From Roseiarcus sp963774195 (GTDB lineage: Bacteria; Pseudomonadota; Alphaproteobacteria; Rhizobiales; Beijerinckiaceae), in NCBI GenBank assembly GCA_963774195.1, contig CAVZDY010000004.1:1240001-1304000 (forward strand): DNA of 64,000 bases, written 5' to 3'. Under the pieces are notes generated by a model. That model saw nothing but the letters and a program-made list of their open reading frames with translations, made no database searches and was not told the origin of the DNA. Shown one piece after another: positions 1 through 8,793 of the stretch. A program made the translations under genes and the position numbers. Position 1 is the stretch's first letter. Every line of letters begins with the position of its first letter.

Positions 1-473
1 ATGCGATCGTTGACGAGGAAGAAGAGCGCGGGCAGCAGCAGCGCCGCCGCCAGCATCGTCGGGCGCCAAGGCGCGAAAATCTGGAGATAGACTGCCAGAG
101 CGGCCCACAGCACGAACTGCACCGCCGCGAGCAAATAAGTCGGGTTGCGCGACCAGGCATAAGGCCCGTCCGTCACCAGCGCCGAGGATTTGACGTAGGT
201 GCGTGCATCGCCTCCCGCTTTGTCGAGATGGGCAATCACATAGACCTTGCCGCCATAGCAGGCGAGCAGCAGGAGGCCGAGGAGAAAGGTCGGCGCCATC
301 ACCAGCCCGCGCTGCGCCTCCGCCATCCAGACCGGCACGACCGCAGCGACGAAGAGCAGCGAGAAGGCGAGGTCGATGACGAAGGTGGCGGCGAATTTGA
401 ACCGCTTCGTCGGCGCTTTGGCGTCAGCGGCTGCCGGCTCGTCGAACAAGGCGCTCTTCAAGACGAAGCTCAT
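1..473 (-). CDS. ICMT/PEMT-like membrane methyltransferase (3' end outside window)
   Basis: The reading frame starts with ATG at 473 and runs off the left edge after about 157 codons, so the C-terminus is missing. It shows hydrophobic segments at about residues 29-48, 59-80, 112-132 and 137-153. Between them, at about 98-113, lies a VTDGPYAWSRNPTY motif, which matches the (T)xGPYxxxRNPxY signature of isoprenylcysteine carboxyl methyltransferase / phospholipid N-methyltransferase-like membrane enzymes. These use SAM to methylate lipid or prenyl substrates in the inner membrane. In bacteria the family is broad, so the substrate cannot be named. The catalytic C-terminal half is not in the window. 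Confidence 0.7.
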   Translation of the reverse strand, partial: MSFVLKSALFDEPAAADAKAPTKRFKFAATFVIDLAFSLLFVAAVVPVWMAEAQRGLVMAPTFLLGLLLLACYGGKVYVIAHLDKAGGDARTYVKSSALVTDGPYAWSRNPTYLLAAVQFVLWAALAVYLQIFAPWRPTMLAAALLLPALFFLVNDR

Positions 474-692
474 GGGTCCTGATCCTCGCGCGGCGCTATC
501 GCCGATCGCAGTCAGGATGCCGCGCGCCGGTAAATTTTCTGGCCTCGCAATCGCTGAAGTTTCAGCCGGACCCTAGTCCCCTTGCGGGAGAAGGGGTTGG
601 GCTGCGCTGGCATCGGCGCTTTCCCGGCGGCCCGGACCTGCCTATGAAGACGCCAGCGGCGACGCGGTCGCGCGAGACGAAGGAGCGAAACG

Positions 693-1217
693 ATGAATTC
701 CAAGACCGAGGCGACCAGCCCTTCGCTGCCTCAGCTCGACCACGAAAACTTCCTCAGGCGCTCCTTCGAGGTCGCCCGCCGCTCGCGCGACAATGGCGAT
801 CATCCCTTTGGCTCGGTGCTCGTCGGACCGGATGGCGAGGTTCTGAAGGAGCAGGGCAACGGCTTCTCCTCGGAGGGCGGCGACATGACCGCCCACGCCG
901 AGCGGCTGCTGGCGACCTGGGCCTCGAAAACCTATGGCGCGAAATTTCTCGCGGGATGCACGCTCTACACCTCGGCCGAACCCTGCGCGATGTGCTCGGG
1001 CGCGATGTACTGGGCCGGCATCGGCCGGGTCGTCTATGGCCAGAGCGAGCATAGCTTGAAAGAGATGACGGGCGCGCACGAGGAAAACCCGACCCTCGAC
1101 CTGCCCTGCCGCATCGTATTCGAGGCCGGCCAGCGCAAGGTCGAGGTGATCGGCCCGCTGCTCGCCGACGAGGCGGCGCAATTGCAGCGCGACTTCTGGG
1201 CCGAGAGGGCGCCGTAA
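693..1217 (+). CDS. Nucleoside deaminase (CMP/dCMP deaminase family)
   Basis: A 174-residue protein of the cytidine/deoxycytidylate deaminase superfamily. The zinc site is clear: HAE at residues 68-70 gives the His ligand and the proton-shuttling Glu, and PCAMC at 97-101 gives two Cys ligands. The enzyme deaminates a nucleobase or nucleoside by zinc-activated water. The motif set is the TadA/guanine-deaminase type, but the length and the N-terminal extension do not fit housekeeping TadA well, so a free-base or nucleoside deaminase is more likely. The ATG at 693 is preceded by GAAGGAG at good spacing. It stands alone, convergent with the cytochrome P460 gene. Confidence 0.85.
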   Translation: MNSKTEATSPSLPQLDHENFLRRSFEVARRSRDNGDHPFGSVLVGPDGEVLKEQGNGFSSEGGDMTAHAERLLATWASKTYGAKFLAGCTLYTSAEPCAMCSGAMYWAGIGRVVYGQSEHSLKEMTGAHEENPTLDLPCRIVFEAGQRKVEVIGPLLADEAAQLQRDFWAERAP

Positions 1218-1233
1218 GGTCGGCGGCGCCGCG

Positions 1234-1770
1234 TCATCGCATCGGGTAGGCGGTGAAGATGTAGTCGTCCGCCTTCACCCTGGTATGGCAGGCGTGACAC
1301 ACGTCCTTGCCGAACGAACTGTCGTTCCCGAACGGCGTGAAGGCTTGCGACATGTCATTATAGAGGAACTGGGCGTAGCCCCATCCGTTCGTGTCGGGAA
1401 ATCGCTTCGAGTCCTTCTCGATGAACGACACCGATTTCAGCGCGCCCGGGACCATGACGGGATAGGGCGAGATCGGGTTCTTCCTTTGCGCCCACTCGAT
1501 CTTCACGATCATCGAGCCCTCGGGAAACGGCTTGCCGTTGCCGGGAACGCCCTCCCAGTAGGCGTTGATCATCGTCTCGTTCGCCGCAATGAGCTTGATG
1601 CCGTCGTCCACCTGGCTCACGGCGACGTCCTGCCAAGTCTCGTATCCCTTGAATTCCTGGAAGGCGATGCCGTTCGGCGCCTTCAGCGCGAACCTGTCCT
1701 GCGCCGCGAGGGCTGCGCCGGCGGCGGCGCACAACACGGCGAAAATCGCGGGGATGCTCTTGCTCCTCAT
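1234..1770 (-). CDS. Cytochrome P460 family protein
   Basis: A 178-residue exported c-type haem protein. Residues 1-22 form a signal peptide. The C-terminal CHACH at 158-162 is a CxxCH haem-binding motif in the usual place for cytochrome P460, which is a periplasmic protein that in some family members oxidises hydroxylamine or NO. The family carries a Lys-haem cross-link in active enzymes; which Lys would do so here cannot be decided by eye. P460 proteins occur in ammonia oxidisers and in methanotrophs, where they may detoxify nitrogen oxides. GGGAGG lies upstream of the ATG. The function as a detoxifier is inference. Confidence 0.8.
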   Translation of the reverse strand: MRSKSIPAIFAVLCAAAGAALAAQDRFALKAPNGIAFQEFKGYETWQDVAVSQVDDGIKLIAANETMINAYWEGVPGNGKPFPEGSMIVKIEWAQRKNPISPYPVMVPGALKSVSFIEKDSKRFPDTNGWGYAQFLYNDMSQAFTPFGNDSSFGKDVCHACHTRVKADDYIFTAYPMR

Positions 1771-1944
1771 CGCGAAGACCTCCCTTAAGCCGATGTCGGC
1801 GCAGTTCGGATTCTTGCGGCGATGTCACGCCCGCCACGGCGCAGGTACGATGGGGATCCATCGCGGCGAATTCTCGACGCGAGTCGGCCGGGCGCGGCGA
1901 CGATGGCTAAGGCGTTCGGCAATTCAGGGGAATGGGAGGGTCCC

Positions 1945-2022
1945 TGTCATGCCCGCGAACGCGGGCATCCAGGGTCATAGGGCGAAGGCCGGCGGCGGTT
2001 ATCTGGGCCCCCGCTTTCGCGC
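1945..2022. repeat. REP-A palindrome pair, copy 1 (degenerate)
   Basis: A hairpin ATGCCCGC-GAAC-GCGGGCAT (1949-1968) is followed about 45 bases later by a decayed C5GC-TTTC-GCG partner. Two further copies with the same two hairpins lie at 9887-9975 and 15305-15391. This is a dispersed, non-coding REP-like doublet. Confidence 0.7.
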
Positions 2023-2050
2023 TGCGGCATGCACACATCGGTCCGTCGCC

Positions 2051-2149
2051 GTCACGCCCGGACTTGATCCGGGCGCCCAGGCGGCGACGTCTACGATTAG
2101 CCTTCCTCCGTCCCGTCCTGGATACGCGGGTCAAGCCCGCGTATGACGG
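2051..2149. repeat. REP-C palindrome pair
   Basis: Two perfect hairpins lie head to tail: CGCCCGGA/TCCGGGCG with loop CTTGA (2055-2075) and ATACGCGGG/CCCGCGTAT with loop TCAAG (2122-2144). This is the typical layout of intergenic REP doublets of rhizobial genomes. The loops are complementary to each other. The stretch 1771-2279 between the P460 gene and ychF holds only these repeats; no gene was found. Confidence 0.6.
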
Positions 2150-2279
2150 CAGGCTCGCTCCATATATTCCGCCGGCTACACTCGGAGGCAATGAGCCGAC
2201 TGAGGTGCCCGCCCGTTCGAAAATGTGTGCATGCCGTAGCGCTTTCGCGGGGGCGACAGCAAGGCGCGGGCAGAAGGCC

Positions 2280-3377
2280 CTAGTTCGCAAATCGGAAGTG
2301 CAGCACGTCGCCGTCCGCGACGACGTAGTCCTTGCCTTCCAGGCGGAACTTGCCGGCTTCGCGTGCGCCCGCTTCGCCCTTGTTGGCGACATAGTCGTCG
2401 TAGGCGATCGTCTCGGAGCGGATGAAGCCCTTCTCGAAGTCGGTATGGATGACGCCCGCCGCCTGCGGGGCGCGCGAGCCCTTCTCGACCGTCCAGGCGC
2501 GCGCCTCCTTCGGACCTACGGTGAAGAAGGTCACGAGGTGCAGCAGATCGTAGCCGGCGCGGATCACGCGGTTGAGGCCGGGCTCGGCGAGGCCGACCGC
2601 TTCGAGATAGTCCTTCTGGTCGGCGGGCGGCAGCACGGCGATCTCGCTCTCGATCTTGGCGGAGACGACGACCGCGACCGCGCCTTCCTTCTCGGCCTGC
2701 TCGCGAACGATATCCGAGAGCGCATTGCCCTTGTCGGCCGAGGCCTCCTCGACATTGCAGACGTAGAGCACGGGCTTCGATGACAGCAGCCCGAGCGACT
2801 GGAACAGCTTGTGCTCGTCGCGGCTGACGTCGGCAGCGCGGGCGGGTCGGCCTTCGCGCAGCTCGGCGAGGCTTCGCTGGGCGAGCGCCAGGATATCCTT
2901 GGCCTCCTTGTCGCCGCCCTTGGCCTTCTTCTCCATCTGGACGACGCGCCGCTCGAGGCTGTCGAGATCGGCCAGCATCAGCTCGGTCTCGATCGTGGCG
3001 ATGTCGGAGAGCGGGTCGATGCGGCCTTCCACGTGGGTGACGTCGCCGTCCTCGAAGCAGCGCACGACATGGGCGATCGCGTCGCATTCACGGATGTTGG
3101 CGAGGAACTGATTGCCGAGCCCCTCCCCCTTCGAAGCGCCGCGCACCAGGCCGGCGATGTCGACGAAGGTGAGCCGGGTCGGGATGATCTCCTTCGAGCT
3201 GGCGATGCCCGCGAGCACGTCGAGCCGGGGATCCGGCACCGCGACGTCGCCGACGTTCGGCTCGATGGTGCAAAAGGGATAGTTCGCCGCCTGCGCCGCC
3301 GCCGTTTGCGTCAGCGCATTGAAGAGCGTCGACTTGCCGACGTTGGGCAGGCCGACGATGCCGCATTTGAAGCCCAT
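2280..3377 (-). CDS. ychF: Redox-regulated ATPase YchF (Obg family)
   Basis: A 365-residue, full-length YchF. The P-loop is GLPNVGKST at residues 9-17. The usual NKxD guanine-specificity motif is replaced by NVEE in the stretch PVLYVCNVEEAS, which is characteristic of YchF and explains its preference for ATP over GTP. A central coiled-coil hairpin follows the G-domain and a TGS domain forms the last ~85 residues. YchF binds the ribosome and is linked to translation and oxidative-stress response. Unlike many proteobacteria there is no pth gene next to it in this window. Confidence 0.95.
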   Translation of the reverse strand: MGFKCGIVGLPNVGKSTLFNALTQTAAAQAANYPFCTIEPNVGDVAVPDPRLDVLAGIASSKEIIPTRLTFVDIAGLVRGASKGEGLGNQFLANIRECDAIAHVVRCFEDGDVTHVEGRIDPLSDIATIETELMLADLDSLERRVVQMEKKAKGGDKEAKDILALAQRSLAELREGRPARAADVSRDEHKLFQSLGLLSSKPVLYVCNVEEASADKGNALSDIVREQAEKEGAVAVVVSAKIESEIAVLPPADQKDYLEAVGLAEPGLNRVIRAGYDLLHLVTFFTVGPKEARAWTVEKGSRAPQAAGVIHTDFEKGFIRSETIAYDDYVANKGEAGAREAGKFRLEGKDYVVADGDVLHFRFAN

Positions 3378-3488
3378 GGGGGAGCGCTCTTTCGAGGGTT
3401 AGCGAGTTCGAGCGGCCCTATGCGCGGGACTGCGCAAAAAGGCAAGGCCGAGTCGCACGTCGGGCCGGGAACGCCCGGCGAGATTGCC

Positions 3489-3794
3489 TCAGCGAGGACG
3501 ACCGCCGGATGCGTCTTCCAGCTCGTGCGCAAGCGTCTTTATCGCGTCCGGGAGCTGTTTCTGCACGTCGTCAGAATTTCGCACATTCGGCAATCTGATG
3601 TTGAGCGATATCGTTTCTCCGTTGCTCTCCCTCAGGTCAACGGCGACGCTAGCGTTGAAAGCGCCGCTATTGCCGGTCGGGAATAGAGATATACTACTAA
3701 CGATAAGCTTTGATTTTATTGATTCTTGAGCATACGCCAAACACAGTGGCGCCGACGAGAGCATAACAACGAGAAGCGGAATGCGAGCGCGCAT
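3489..3794 (-). CDS. Small exported protein of unknown function
   Basis: About 101 residues from the ATG at 3794, which has CGGAGA eight bases upstream; a GTG seven codons earlier (3815) is the alternative. The N-terminus MRARIPLLVVMLSSAPLCLAYA is a clear signal peptide with cleavage near AYA-QE. The mature part is beta-rich in appearance, with no Cys and no recognised motif. It is divergent from the lytic transglycosylase gene, about 100 bases apart. I do not recognise the family. Confidence 0.55.
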   Translation of the reverse strand: MRARIPLLVVMLSSAPLCLAYAQESIKSKLIVSSISLFPTGNSGAFNASVAVDLRESNGETISLNIRLPNVRNSDDVQKQLPDAIKTLAHELEDASGGRPR

Positions 3795-3898
3795 AAGCTG
3801 TCTCCGTGTTTTCACCCTGAATGCGAAATAGCGGATTCAAGCAACCGGCAAAAGCCGGAGTGGCGAGTATCGCCGCAATTGCCCGGCAGGATGACCTT

Positions 3899-4762
3899 AT
3901 GCCGAACCCTTTTCGCCTCGCCGCGTTCGCTTTGCTCGCCGCGCTCTGCGTCGGCGGGGCCGCCGCGGCGACGGGCGCCGGCGCGCCCAAGGAGGAGACG
4001 CTCGCCCAGTCGGTGTGCCGGCTGATCGAATCTTCGGCGCAATTGCACGGCCTTCCCGTCGTCTTTCTGACCCGCCTGATCTGGCAGGAGAGCAGCTTCC
4101 AACCGGGGGCCGTCAGCCCAGCGGGCGCCCAGGGGATCGCCCAGTTCATGCCGGGCACCGCCAGCGACCAGGGCCTCGCCAACCCGTTCGATCCCGAGGA
4201 GGCGATCCCGAAGGCGGCCGCCCTGCTCGCCGACCTCAAGGGCCATTTCGGCAATCTTGGCCTCGCCGCCGCGGCCTATAACGCCGGGTCCGGGCGCGTC
4301 GGCGAATGGCTCGCCGGCAGCGGCTCGCTGCCAGCCGAGACGCAGTCCTATGTCGCGATCATCACGCGCCATTCCGTCGACGACTGGAGAGGCGATCCGC
4401 CCCCGGCGACGAAGGCCGGCCCGGTGTTCCCGGAATCCACCTGTCTTCAGGAGATCGCCGCCGTCCGCATCGCGCAGCCGCTCGCGGTCGTCGCGACTTC
4501 GTCGCTGACGGCGCCGTGGGGCGTCCAGATCGCCGGCAGCTTCTCGAAGGCGGCGGCGCTGGCGTCCTTTGCGCGCGCTCGTAACCTCTATGCCGGGATC
4601 CTCGGCAACGTCGAGCCGATGGTGATCGGCGGCGTGCTGCGCACGCGCGGCTTCAGCCCCTTCTACCGCGTACGCGCCCCCGCCTCGACCCGAGCCGAGG
4701 CCGAGGGACTTTGCACCAGAATTCTGCGCGTCGGCGGGGCGTGCGCGGTGTTGCGCAATTAG
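3899..4762 (+). CDS. Lytic transglycosylase (SLT domain) with C-terminal SPOR-like region
   Basis: A 287-residue exported peptidoglycan lyase. A signal peptide covers residues 1-24. The SLT domain (about 38-150) has the catalytic Glu in WQESSF (E64), then GAQGIAQFMP at 76-85 and AYNAG at 126-130, the classic goose-lysozyme-like motifs. It cleaves MurNAc-GlcNAc bonds to leave 1,6-anhydro ends. The last ~85 residues look like a SPOR-type repeat that binds denuded glycan strands. The ATG at 3899 is preferred over an upstream in-frame one at 3821 because it gives a proper signal peptide and is preceded by a purine-rich site. Confidence 0.85.
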   Translation: MPNPFRLAAFALLAALCVGGAAAATGAGAPKEETLAQSVCRLIESSAQLHGLPVVFLTRLIWQESSFQPGAVSPAGAQGIAQFMPGTASDQGLANPFDPEEAIPKAAALLADLKGHFGNLGLAAAAYNAGSGRVGEWLAGSGSLPAETQSYVAIITRHSVDDWRGDPPPATKAGPVFPESTCLQEIAAVRIAQPLAVVATSSLTAPWGVQIAGSFSKAAALASFARARNLYAGILGNVEPMVIGGVLRTRGFSPFYRVRAPASTRAEAEGLCTRILRVGGACAVLRN

Positions 4763-4850
4763 CGGTCGCTGCTGTGACTAAGGGAGGGACCGCGCCGTGG
4801 AAAGTGCCGGCCCTCCGTGTTATACGCATTCTTGAGGCGTCGTATGCGTG

Positions 4851-5137
4851 GACATTTCGCAAATCGTGACCACTCCCCAGGGCGCGCCAGCGAAAGCGGC
4901 GCGGCGCACCAGGGAAGACATGTGTCTCTCGCGCCTCACGCCTCCGTTGTGGAGCTAGAGGCGATGTGCGAGCGGGCGCTGAGCCTGTACGGCGTTCGTG
5001 TGCTCGACAATGTCGACCTCTCGCGACTCGATACGCTTGCCGCGCGCGCCTTCGTGATTGGGCGAGCGCTGATGGAACGCGGCGATCTCCGGGCTTTCGC
5101 ACTCGGCCGCAATATTCTTTCCTTCATCGAGACCTGA
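4851..5137 (+). pseudogene. Hypothetical gene upstream of an AbiEii-like remnant, possibly frameshifted
   Basis: The C-terminal frame (about 4922-5137) encodes a helical stretch rich in Leu/Arg and ending ALGRNILSFIET. The best N-terminus, starting GTG at 4851 (VDISQIVTTPQGAPAKAARR), is in another frame and stops at 4956; the two would join with one indel near 4920. Alternatively the protein starts at 4817 in the C-terminal frame. The gene ends two bases before the ATG of the next one, so the two are probably cotranscribed. I do not recognise the family; the setting suggests the partner of a nucleotidyltransferase. Confidence 0.4.
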
Positions 5138-5139
5138 GC

Positions 5140-5316
5140 ATGGCGTTGACGCAGCTGCAGCGCAGGATCATGGCGGTCCTGGCGTCGAACAGAACACGAA
5201 CGAGCTACGTTGCTGGCGGTCTCGTCCTCAATCGCGACTGGCCGCGCATGTCCGACGACATTGATGTCTTCCACGACACCGACGAGGAGATTGGCCCGAC
5301 CCGGTGCCGGAACTAA
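5140..5316 (+). pseudogene. Truncated nucleotidyltransferase (AbiEii-like toxin family) remnant
   Basis: Only 58 residues remain. They hold YVAGGLVLN followed by SDDIDVFHD, which resembles the G-G/x-D-x-D nucleotidyltransferase signature of AbiEii/AbiGii-type proteins (the catalytic DxD is in the SDDID stretch). Intact family members are several times longer and have an alpha-helical C-terminal domain. The frame shifts to non-homologous sequence after TDEEIGP and stops. The remnant is directly downstream of a helical ORF that could have been its partner. Positions 5317-5524 contain nothing else I can support. Confidence 0.45.
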
Positions 5317-5530
5317 GGGATGTCCGTCCCGACTGGCGCAGATGACATTCTGCGCCAACCAATAGTCTTCGCAGGCGGGGCTCGCCGAAGCGAGGGACGA
5401 TCCGCAGGGCGCCGACAGTTGATCGCGGATTCACCGCACTCCGCTTGCCAGAAACCTGATTCAGCGTCACATTTTCTCATCGGGAGCAAAACTCCGTCAC
5501 CATAAGACGGCGCTCAAGGAGGAAATGCGG

Positions 5531-6862
5531 ATGGCCAAGGCGCTGATGGCGACTCCACGCGTAAAATCGATCCAGCGATTGGCGCTCGCCATGCTGGTTG
5601 TCGCGGGCGTCATCAACTACGTCGACCGGGCGACTCTTGCAGTGGCCAATCCGCTCATTCGGCAGGATTTGGGTCTGTCGCTCGCCGACATGGGGTATCT
5701 GCTTTCGGCGTTTCTTTGGGCGTACGCTTTCGCGCAGTTGCCGACAGGAGCGATGGTCGATCGGCTTGGACCTCGCCTCTTGCTGACGTTGGGCCTCAGC
5801 CTCTGGTCGGGAGCGCAACTCCTCGGGGGCGTGGTCCAAGGGTTTGGTCAATTCTTCGGCGCGCGCGTTCTGCTCGGGATCGGCGAGGCGCCGCAATTCT
5901 CGACCGGCGCCCGCGTCGTGCGCGACTGGTTCAATGCGAGGGACCGGGGCCTCGCCACCGGCATCTTCAATTGCGCCTCGTCGCTCGGCACCGCCATCGC
6001 CGTGCCGCTGCTCACGTTCCTCATGCTGACGTTCGGATGGCGCGTGATGTTCGTCACCATGGGCTTGGCCGGACTGGTCATGGCCGCAACATGGTATCTC
6101 GCCTACCGCAACCCGACCGAAATCACGCAGACGCTGGAGGAAATCGCCTATCGCACCGAGGGCGATCCGCCGGGCGAGCGCACCAAGGTGACGCTTCGGG
6201 AATGGAAGCAACTGTTTCGATTCCGCACGACCTGGGGCATGATTCTCGGCTATTTCGGCTGCATCTATCTGACTTGGATCTACACGGCCTGGCTACCCGG
6301 CTACCTCGAGGTCGAGCGGCACATGAGCGTGAAGACCACCGGGGTCTTGGCGGCCATACCGTTCGTGTGCGGGGTCTTCGGCGGCGTCCTCGGCGGCTAT
6401 TTCGCTGATATCCTGGTGCGCCGAGGAGTCTCGCCGGTCAAAAGCCGGCGCTATCCGGCGGCGATCGCCTTGATCGGCACATCGGTTTGCACCGTCGCCG
6501 CCGCCTATGTCCCGAGCAACGCGTTGGCGCTCGTCTTCATCTCGGCCTCGCTGTTCCTGGTCTATGTCACCAGCACCTGCGCCTGGGCGCTCAGCTCGGT
6601 CGCGGCGCCGACCAACTGCACCGCCTCGATCGGCGCGATGCAGAATTTCGGCGGCTACCTCGGCGGCGCCTTGGCGCCGACGGTGACCGGGCTCATCGTC
6701 CAGTCGACGGGTTCCTTCGCGCCGGCATTGGTCGTCGGCGGCCTCGTCGGCCTTGGCTCCGCCGCGTCCTATCTCTTCATCGTCGATCAACCGATCACCG
6801 CCCTCGATTTGGATGCGGCGTCGGGCTCCACGCCCGTGCCGCTGTCGGCTCGCGGGGCGTAG
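5531..6862 (+). CDS. MFS transporter, anion:cation symporter (ACS) type
   Basis: A 443-residue, 12-TM major facilitator. TM1 contains INYVDRATLAVA and the loop after TM2 has GAMVDRLGPR, the MFS motif A position; both are typical of the ACS subfamily (hexuronate, galactonate, glucarate, phthalate and similar organic anions). Helix 4 carries GIGEAPQFSTGARVVRDWF, also family-typical. The ATG at 5531 is chosen because AAGGAGG at 5516-5522 lies eight bases upstream; the ATG at 5525 is too close. Substrate cannot be inferred, since no catabolic genes adjoin it. It may be cotranscribed with the methyltransferase that starts 24 bases downstream. Confidence 0.85.
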   Translation: MAKALMATPRVKSIQRLALAMLVVAGVINYVDRATLAVANPLIRQDLGLSLADMGYLLSAFLWAYAFAQLPTGAMVDRLGPRLLLTLGLSLWSGAQLLGGVVQGFGQFFGARVLLGIGEAPQFSTGARVVRDWFNARDRGLATGIFNCASSLGTAIAVPLLTFLMLTFGWRVMFVTMGLAGLVMAATWYLAYRNPTEITQTLEEIAYRTEGDPPGERTKVTLREWKQLFRFRTTWGMILGYFGCIYLTWIYTAWLPGYLEVERHMSVKTTGVLAAIPFVCGVFGGVLGGYFADILVRRGVSPVKSRRYPAAIALIGTSVCTVAAAYVPSNALALVFISASLFLVYVTSTCAWALSSVAAPTNCTASIGAMQNFGGYLGGALAPTVTGLIVQSTGSFAPALVVGGLVGLGSAASYLFIVDQPITALDLDAASGSTPVPLSARGA

Positions 6863-6886
6863 CCTCACGCATCAGACGGTGTGCTC

Positions 6887-7732
6887 ATGCAGGACGGACA
6901 ATTCAGCCGCACCGCGCTCGGCGCCGCCGGGCATCGCGCGGCGCATCAGGTTCTTGAAGGCGGGAGCGTCTTCACCGATCCGCTCGCGATGCGCATTCTC
7001 GGCGACGACGCCGAGGCGGCGATCGCTAAGGCGAAGGAGGAGCCGAGACGGCGCGGCGTGCGGCTGTTCGTCGCCATGCGCAGCCGGTTCGCCGAAGACG
7101 CCGCGAAACGCGCCGTCGCTCGCGGCGTCAGGCAGATCGTCGTGCTCGGGGCTGGGCTCGACACCTTCGCCTATCGGCTTGAGGCGATCGAGGGGCTGCG
7201 CGTCTACGAGGTCGATCATCCCCTAACGCAAGCCGAGAAGCGCCGGCGCCTCGCGGCCGCCGCGATCGCGCCCGGGCCGCATGTCGTCTTCGCGCAATGC
7301 GACTTCGAGCGGCAAAGTTTCGTCGCAGCGCTGGCGGCGGCGGGTTTCGACGCGGCCGCGCCGGCGTTCTTCCTCTGGCTCGGCGTCACGCCCTATCTCT
7401 CGGAGGCGGCGATCCTCGCCAGCTTCGCCGCCATCGCCGCTCTGCCCGGCGGCGCCGAAGTGGCGTTCGACTACGCCAATCCCAGCCAGACAATCGACGA
7501 TCCCCTGACGCGCGCGACGCACGAAGAGCTGGCGCGCCGGGTCGCCGAAGCGGGCGAGCCGCTCCGCACCTTCTTCGACACGCCTGCGCTCCATGGCCGG
7601 CTGAGCGAACTGGGCCTGACGATCGAAGACGATCTCGGGCCGGCGGAGATCGCAGAGCGCTACTTTCCGGGCTGGCCGGCGCGCAGCGGCGCCGGGGCGC
7701 ATGTAGCGCTGGCGGCGACGCGCGCGGTTTGA
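6887..7732 (+). CDS. SAM-dependent methyltransferase, leucine carboxyl methyltransferase (PPM1-like) family
   Basis: 281 residues. The N-terminus (FSRTALGAAGHRAAHQ, then FTDPLA) and the SAM-binding motif VVLGAGLDTFAYR at about residues 84-96 mark the bacterial PPM1-like family (class I SAM methyltransferase, TIGR00027 type). The Asp of EVDHP at about residue 111 would bind the SAM ribose. WLGVTPYLSE is the conserved segment after strand 4. Substrates of bacterial members are mostly unknown; some act on polyketides or siderophores. It follows the MFS gene by 24 bases on the same strand. GTG at 6881 is an alternative start. Confidence 0.8.
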   Translation: MQDGQFSRTALGAAGHRAAHQVLEGGSVFTDPLAMRILGDDAEAAIAKAKEEPRRRGVRLFVAMRSRFAEDAAKRAVARGVRQIVVLGAGLDTFAYRLEAIEGLRVYEVDHPLTQAEKRRRLAAAAIAPGPHVVFAQCDFERQSFVAALAAAGFDAAAPAFFLWLGVTPYLSEAAILASFAAIAALPGGAEVAFDYANPSQTIDDPLTRATHEELARRVAEAGEPLRTFFDTPALHGRLSELGLTIEDDLGPAEIAERYFPGWPARSGAGAHVALAATRAV

Positions 7733-7737
7733 GCGCG

Positions 7738-7765
7738 TTGCTTCGCTCCGCTCGCAATGACGGTT
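7738..7765. repeat. REP-B half element
   Basis: The sequence TTGCTTCGCTCCGCTCGCAATGACGG matches one arm of the REP-B elements found complete at 14643-14725 and 15211-15292. It is a single-arm relic directly after the methyltransferase stop codon. Confidence 0.6.
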
Positions 7766-7899
7766 CCGCGTAACGACAAGAACGCGCTAGCCACCGCCGA
7801 GGAGGCGCGGCTCAAATCGCGCAGATGCGGCGGCTCGACGACGCAGCTTCGTTGCCCCTTCTCGACTGCCTGGCCCGCACAGCTACCGACATCCAAATG

Positions 7900-8110
7900 C
7901 AGGAAACGTGAACGCCACGTTCACGGCATCTGTTACGGTATATTTTATCGCTAAAATATCGCAATGTTTCAATATTGCTGAATATACAGGGTACTCTTTG
8001 TCACATCATCAATATACAATCGGCGTTCATCACGACGTATTGAATAATACGCCAATTTTATTCCATGAAACGGCGGCAATTGCGCCACCACTATTTTGCT
8101 AGCAGTTGCA
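7900..8110. promoter_or_regulatory. AT-rich intergenic block with palindromes
   Basis: About 200 bases of strikingly AT-rich DNA sit in an otherwise GC-rich region, upstream of the Gly-rich exported protein gene. It contains a perfect 8-bp-arm palindrome CGTGAACG-CCA-CGTTCACG at 7907-7925 and CGTATT-GAAT-AATACG at 8036-8051. These look like protein-binding sites or nucleoid-protein targets. No ORF with coding character was seen here. Confidence 0.4.
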
Positions 8111-8217
8111 CACCATGTTGCTTGGCCTGGCACGGCCGATGGCGACGGTCCGGCGCACGGCCGGTAGGAGAAGATGTCGGGCGCCCGTGCGTCGCGCGGC
8201 GCAAAGGAGATGCAGTC

Positions 8218-8517
8218 ATGCGGAACATTCTCATCGGCGTCGTGGCGAGCGCCACAATGGGCGCAGCTTTCCTCGCCGCCACGACGGCGGCCCGGGCTGA
8301 CGATTTGGGTCCCGGTCCCTACGGCATGGGCGACCCGGGCGCCGGCTACGCCGTCGCCGAGAATGGCGGCTGGGGCCCGGGGCCCGGCTACAACTACAAC
8401 TACGGCTACTCAGACGACGGCTATCGGGCTCGCCCCTACCCGTCCGACGGCAATGCTGGCCCCGGTCCCTACGGCATGGGCGGTCCGGGCACCGGCAAGA
8501 CCGTCGCCTTTCCCTGA
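8218..8517 (+). CDS. Gly/Tyr/Pro-rich small exported protein
   Basis: 99 residues with a signal peptide (MRNILIGVVASATMGAAFLAATTAARA, cleavage before DDLG). The mature part is low-complexity and contains two copies of GPGPYGMG(D/G)PG, at its start and end, flanking a Gly/Tyr/Asn-rich centre (GPGYNYNYGYSDDGYRARPY). The start is set by AAAGGAG seven bases upstream. Such proteins are common and uncharacterised in Hyphomicrobiales. The AT-rich block upstream suggests dedicated regulation. Function unknown. Positions 8518-8793 contain no supportable gene. Confidence 0.65.
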   Translation: MRNILIGVVASATMGAAFLAATTAARADDLGPGPYGMGDPGAGYAVAENGGWGPGPGYNYNYGYSDDGYRARPYPSDGNAGPGPYGMGGPGTGKTVAFP

Positions 8518-8793
8518 CGCCACGCCGCTGGCCGCGCAGACCGCGGCTGGCGTCCGCCTCATCGCCCAAATGCGCGCCGCCGACAGCGCGCAATGTCGAG
8601 GTGGGTCAGTAAGCTGGTCGGCGCGCCGATTTGCGGCGCGCCAACCTCATTTCCGGGCTGGCCGTTGCGCAGCGGCGCCAGACTGGAGGATTCGTGGGCG
8701 GAGCCATGGTGCAACGCGGAATTCCGCCTGAAATTCGGGGCCTTTTAAAAGAAGACCAAACGCAGGGCGTTGCGCCGTCGCCGCCGGCAGGCA

